DNA from: Filobacillus milosensis
Lineage (GTDB): Bacteria > Bacillota > Bacilli > Bacillales > Alkalibacillaceae
NCBI RefSeq assembly: GCF_004402015.1
Contig: NZ_SOPW01000020.1
Location: 1-57,778, forward strand
Reading direction: 5' to 3'
Length of the DNA: 57,778 nucleotides
Shown here: positions 54,708 through 57,778 of the stretch, in pieces
Numbering within the stretch: position 1 is the first letter of the stretch
Layout of the letters: each line of letters opens with the position of its first letter
Notes under the pieces: model-generated
Database searches by the model: none
Seen by the model: the letters and a program-made list of their open reading frames with translations, nothing else
Told to the model about the DNA's origin: nothing
Translations under genes and position numbers: made by a program

Positions 54708-56069
54708 TTAATGAGAATTAGATGAGTTTATTCTTAAAATAACCGTCGTGCCTTGGTTTTCTTTACTTTTCAGATCTATAGTTATATTCATTGCATCTGC
54801 TAATTCCTTAGCAACGGCTAAACCTAAACCTGTTCCACCTTGGTCTCTATTTCTGGCTTCATCAACACGATAGAATCGTTCAAATACTTCCTCCTGTGAT
54901 TGTTCAGGTATCCCAATGCCACGATCGATTATTTTTATGATTGGTTGTTTTGATTCTTTTCCCATAGATAAAGTAATGTAATCGTCACTATATTTTCTTG
55001 CATTGTCTAAAAAAATATATAATAACTGTTTCAGCTTTTGTTCATCAATTAATACAGATGAACTTTCATTGATGATGATCTTAATCTCTCTGTGATAAGC
55101 CTCTTTAAAATGATTAGCAACATCCTTAAGTATGTTATCTAATGAATGTTCTTCATTTTCTAATAACCAGTCTTTATCTCTTCTAGCTAATAACAATAAT
55201 TGTTCCGTTAAATCCCTCATTCTTATAGCTTCTGTATGAATAGCTTCAATAGATTCTTTTACAAGTTCAGGCTGCTCTAATCCTCGTCGTTTAACTAAAT
55301 TGGCATAACTTTCAATAATAGTTAGTGGCGTTCGCAGTTCGTGAGAAGCATTGGAAACAAAAGCTTCTTGCTTATCATAGTTTTCCTTTAAACGGTCCAT
55401 TAAGTCATTAAAGGTCTCACTCATAGTATTTAATTCATCTTTTGATTGCTTAGTTGAAGGAATGTGTTTAAAGGAATTACTTTCTTTAATTTCTTTCATC
55501 GTGTTAATCAAAGTTTGAATTGGTGTAATGATGAGATCTGAAAGTAATTTACCAGAAACTATAATTGGGATGATGGCAATAACAGTTACTAATAACAGGA
55601 CTAATTTTAGAGTGTTTAAATTATTCTCGGCTAATTTCAAGCTTTCAAATATCTGGAGATACACAACTTGACCCTTTTGCCAAATCAATGGTATTTGCAC
55701 CAGTCCATATTGTTTATCCTCATGATTAATAATTTTGGACTGTCTTCCTCTTTCAAAATCTGTATCGACTTTCCGGAAAGAAATCGGCTCGCCTTCTGAT
55801 AATGCAAAAGTCATTGTCTCTCCATTTCGATTTACAATCCTTAACATTCCATTACTTGGTGTATAGACACTTAATAAATCATCTACTGTAAATTCTTCAT
55901 TAGCCTCTCGTAATCCAGAAACGATATTATCAGCATTGGATTCGATTCGTTCCATTTCCCTTTCGTAAGTAATATCACTAAAAGTAAAGTATATGGTAAG
56001 AGATAGTAAAACAATGATTACAATAAATAAAAATGTCGAATATAAGAATATCTTATTTTTTAGCCTCAT
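54708..56069 (-). CDS. Sensor histidine kinase (OmpR-partner class, YkoH-like)
   Basis: A 453-residue kinase. Two membrane helices (about 8-30 and 150-175) flank an extracytoplasmic domain of about 120 residues. A HAMP domain, the dimerisation box with phosphorylated His in SNASHELRTPLT, and the ATPase domain with N (FLDNARKYS), G1 (DRGIGIP), F (FERFYR) and G2 (GGTGLGL) boxes follow. Its start overlaps the response regulator gene by 17 bp, so the two are translationally coupled. The following PepSY gene suggests a sensory or feedback partner. Confidence 0.93.
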   Translation of the reverse strand: MRLKNKIFLYSTFLFIVIIVLLSLTIYFTFSDITYEREMERIESNADNIVSGLREANEEFTVDDLLSVYTPSNGMLRIVNRNGETMTFALSEGEPISFRKVDTDFERGRQSKIINHEDKQYGLVQIPLIWQKGQVVYLQIFESLKLAENNLNTLKLVLLLVTVIAIIPIIVSGKLLSDLIITPIQTLINTMKEIKESNSFKHIPSTKQSKDELNTMSETFNDLMDRLKENYDKQEAFVSNASHELRTPLTIIESYANLVKRRGLEQPELVKESIEAIHTEAIRMRDLTEQLLLLARRDKDWLLENEEHSLDNILKDVANHFKEAYHREIKIIINESSSVLIDEQKLKQLLYIFLDNARKYSDDYITLSMGKESKQPIIKIIDRGIGIPEQSQEEVFERFYRVDEARNRDQGGTGLGLAVAKELADAMNITIDLKSKENQGTTVILRINSSNSH

Positions 56070-56760
56070 AAGTATCCTTCAATACATAGCCAACTCCACG
56101 GACTGTATGAATTATTTCATTCTCCGTATCAGCATCGACCTTTTTTCTCAAATAACGTACGTAAACGTCAACGACATTCGTATCTCCCACATAATCGAAT
56201 CCCCAAACGGCATCCAATATTTGTTCTCGATTAAGGACTTGCTTTTTATTATTTAAAAAGTAAACGAGTAAATCGAACTCACGAGGGGTCAATTCAATAA
56301 AACGTTCTCCACGATAAACTTCACGTGTACCTTCATTTAATTTCAAATCAGCAAAAGCTAACCATTCGGTTTGTTCTTCATTTTCTTGTGAATGAGTTTG
56401 TCTTAAAGCAGCTCGAATTCGAGCCAACAATTCTTCAATTTGAAATGGCTTCGTTATATAATCATTCGCACCTAAATCAAGCCCAGTGACTTTATCTTCT
56501 ATGGAATCTTTAGCTGTTAACAATAATATTGGTGTTTGATTGTCATCCTTTCGAATTCGCCGAAGAATTTCAACACCACTCATTTCCGGCAGCATGATAT
56601 CAAGTAAAATTAAGTCCCAAGACTTTTCACGGTACCACTCTAGTCCATCATAACCTGTATGAGCTTTGGTCACTTGATATCCTTCATAATTTAGTTCAAG
56701 TTCTAAAACACGTGCTATTTTTTGTTCATCTTCAATCACTAAAATATTGATATCCGACAT
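56053..56760 (-). CDS. OmpR-family response regulator (YkoG-like)
   Basis: A 235-residue regulator. The receiver domain shows the acidic pair (IEDEQ), phospho-acceptor Asp in LLDIMLPEMSG and lysine in TKPFQ. The winged-helix DNA-binding domain shows LTPREFDLLVYF and TNVVDVYVRYLRKKVD. It pairs with the kinase at 54708. The ATG at 56760 has CGAGGTG at 8 bp. The targets may include the PepSY genes next to it. Confidence 0.94.
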   Translation of the reverse strand: MSDINILVIEDEQKIARVLELELNYEGYQVTKAHTGYDGLEWYREKSWDLILLDIMLPEMSGVEILRRIRKDDNQTPILLLTAKDSIEDKVTGLDLGANDYITKPFQIEELLARIRAALRQTHSQENEEQTEWLAFADLKLNEGTREVYRGERFIELTPREFDLLVYFLNNKKQVLNREQILDAVWGFDYVGDTNVVDVYVRYLRKKVDADTENEIIHTVRGVGYVLKDTYEAKK

Positions 56761-56837
56761 TGCAAACACCTCGTTTCAACTTCGTCTAAATATTCTCTCA
56801 AATGTATGATACCATATAACTAAAGAAGAGTGATACG

Positions 56838-57137
56838 ATGACTCACTGCCCACATTGCAAGCATGAATTTGAATATAATCATTTATTACCACTTGGCTGG
56901 CGTTTTAAAATAGGGGTAAGATGTCAAAAGTGTCATGAAACCTCCTATCATGCAGCTAGTAGTAAAAAGAAAATCATGCTTTCAGTTTTTATCTATCCGC
57001 TTCTTTTAGTCATTTTTCAAGCAATGGGATTAGCTTTAGGATGGAGTGCACTTATTGGATTATGTCTTCTTGCAGGAACTTTGTTTCTCATACCATTTTT
57101 GGTGCGTTTATCACCTGAAGAAGAACCATTATGGTAA
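56838..57137 (+). CDS. CXXC-20-CXXC family membrane protein
   Basis: A 99-residue protein: a zinc-ribbon-like start with CPHC and CQKC separated by about 20 residues (MTHCPHCKHEFEY...RCQKCHETSY), then two membrane helices and an acidic tail. The layout matches the small 'cxxc_20_cxxc' family of Bacillaceae. Function unknown. AAGAAGAGTGATACG precedes the ATG. It is followed after 15 bp by the DCC thiol gene, probably in one transcript. Confidence 0.82.
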   Translation: MTHCPHCKHEFEYNHLLPLGWRFKIGVRCQKCHETSYHAASSKKKIMLSVFIYPLLLVIFQAMGLALGWSALIGLCLLAGTLFLIPFLVRLSPEEEPLW

Positions 57138-57152
57138 AAGGTGGTGTATATT

Positions 57153-57545
57153 TTGAAAGGAATCATATTATTTGATGGTGTGTGTAATTTATGTAATGGG
57201 CTAGTTCAATTCCTTTTAAAACGTGATAAAGAAGATCGTTTTCGTTTCGCTTCTTTACAAGGTGAACAGGGTCAACAGTTGATACAAAAACACAACATTG
57301 AATACAATTTAGATACCTTTATATATATTAAAGCTTCAAAAGTATTTACCAAGTCGACTGCTGCTTTACATGTATTAAAAGATCTTAAAGGGTTTTGGCA
57401 GTTGTTATTCATATTTGTGTTAATTCCAAAATTCTTAAGAGACCCTATTTACAATTGCATTGCCAACAACCGTTATAAATGGTTCGGAAAACAAGATCAG
57501 TGTATGATGCCAAAGACAGAATATAAAAATAAATTTTTAGACTAA
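57153..57545 (+). CDS. DCC-family thiol-disulfide oxidoreductase (YuxK-like)
   Basis: A 130-residue protein with the name-giving motif FDGVCNLCNG (Asp-Cys-x2-Cys) near the N-terminus and the family's C-terminal RYKWFGKQDQC segment. DCC proteins are thioredoxin-like with uncertain substrates. The TTG at 57153 with AAAGGTGGTG upstream is preferred; GTG at 57141 is possible. An IS element begins about 30 bp behind its stop codon. Confidence 0.88.
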   Translation: MKGIILFDGVCNLCNGLVQFLLKRDKEDRFRFASLQGEQGQQLIQKHNIEYNLDTFIYIKASKVFTKSTAALHVLKDLKGFWQLLFIFVLIPKFLRDPIYNCIANNRYKWFGKQDQCMMPKTEYKNKFLD

Positions 57546-57573
57546 AAAAGTAAGAAAGCCCGATATAGATATG

Positions 57574-57778
57574 AGGCCACTGAAAAAGTCCGATTTTAAA
57601 TATCAGCCCATCTTTTTTCCAAGTTTGGAAGAAAGGTGGGCTGATTTCTTTTATAAAATAAGTAGTACATAAAAGTGAGGGATTGGATGATTGAACGTCA
57701 ACTTTCGTTAGACATTAGTGAATTCTCTGGATTATACGATGCTATAATTCCGGAAGATCATTTACTGAGACAAATTAA
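57574..57778 (+). mobile_element. Left end of a second, different IS1182-family element (cut by window edge)
   Basis: The DNA from GGCCACTGAAAAAGTC onward has the look of an IS1182-family terminus. A long hairpin (ATCAGCCCATC paired with a GGTGGGCTGAT arm, about 57602-57645) precedes a transposase start. It is not related in sequence to the element at 30431 but has the same arrangement of terminus, hairpin and gene. Confidence 0.8.
57687..57778 (+). CDS. IS1182-family transposase, N-terminal part (partial)
   Basis: The frame opens MIERQLSLDISEFSGLYDAI and continues IPEDHLLRQI, the typical beginning of many IS1182-family transposases. GTGAGGGATTGG precedes the ATG at 57687. The gene runs out of the window, so intactness is unknown. 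Confidence 0.85.
   Translation, partial: MIERQLSLDISEFSGLYDAIIPEDHLLRQI

Overview
The window looks like chromosome of a low-GC, endospore-forming, probably moderately halophilic member of the Bacillaceae (Virgibacillus/Halobacillus/Piscibacillus-like; the genus cannot be fixed from this DNA). The evidence is gene content and order. The suhB-yktB-yktA, pdhABCD, ykyA, def, rpoY-rnjA and ktrC block, and the ykuE-fadH...ykuL...dapH-dapL...mscS and patA genes, follow the Bacillus subtilis 'ykt/ykr/yku' neighbourhood, with rearrangements. Spo0E-like and YjcZ-type genes point to sporulation. Two BCCT osmolyte carriers, KtrC and KtrD potassium uptake proteins, an MscS channel and long acidic protein linkers fit life in salt. 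No rRNA, tRNA, CRISPR, prophage or plasmid feature was found.

Layout. 1-195: end of an IS1182-family element, its terminal repeat 2 bp from the suhB stop. 197-3037: suhB, yktB, yktA and a nitronate monooxygenase-like gene. 3.1-5.8 kb: an accessory patch with an SR1P-type small gene, small membrane proteins, a 5'-truncated monooxygenase, a lipoprotein and gene fragments. 5.8-8.4 kb: polysaccharide deacetylase lipoprotein and a glycine betaine carrier. 8.5-13.3 kb: pyruvate dehydrogenase operon. 13.3-13.9 kb: gene-free stretch with a dispersed palindromic repeat. 13.9-18.3 kb: ykyA, def, a tiny cationic peptide ORF, rpoY-rnjA and ktrC. 18.5-22.1 kb: heterodimeric ABC exporter. 22.3-30.4 kb: mscS, CoA-disulfide reductase, dapL/dapH, CBS protein, hemolysin III family, fadH, ykuE and a SCO1 homologue. 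30.4-32.3 kb: a complete IS1182-family element. 32.3-38.9 kb: small membrane proteins, patA, Spo0E-like gene, signal peptidase I, the YvrJ/DUF2922/DUF1659 trio, a zinc-ribbon membrane protein with a PDZ-less serine protease, and yjcZ. 39-50.8 kb: GGDEF/EAL protein, ktrD, ywpF, MFS efflux pump, MCP, second palindromic repeat, second BCCT carrier and a penicillin-acylase-family enzyme. 50.9-57.5 kb: small membrane proteins, zinc-ribbon/glutathione peroxidase fusion, a PepSY-PepSY-kinase-regulator module, a CXXC membrane protein and a DCC thiol protein. 57574-end: left end of a second, different IS1182-family element.

How the genes work together. The core genes cover central carbon flow (PDH), lysine/peptidoglycan precursor synthesis (dapH, dapL, patA), RNA turnover and transcription (RNase J1, RpoY), potassium and osmolyte homeostasis (KtrC with KtrD, two BCCT carriers, MscS), redox control (CoADR, GPx, SCO1, DCC protein) and envelope work (signal peptidase, Tat-exported YkuE, deacetylase, acylase).

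I do not see a clear new defence or biosynthetic system. The most unusual items are the IS elements with terminator hairpins inside both ends, the covarying palindromic repeats, the zinc-ribbon/GPx fusion with an internal start, the zinc-ribbon plus protease pair, the two-PepSY sensor module, and several very small genes (SR1P, Spo0E-like, YvrJ, YjcZ, a 28-residue membrane peptide).
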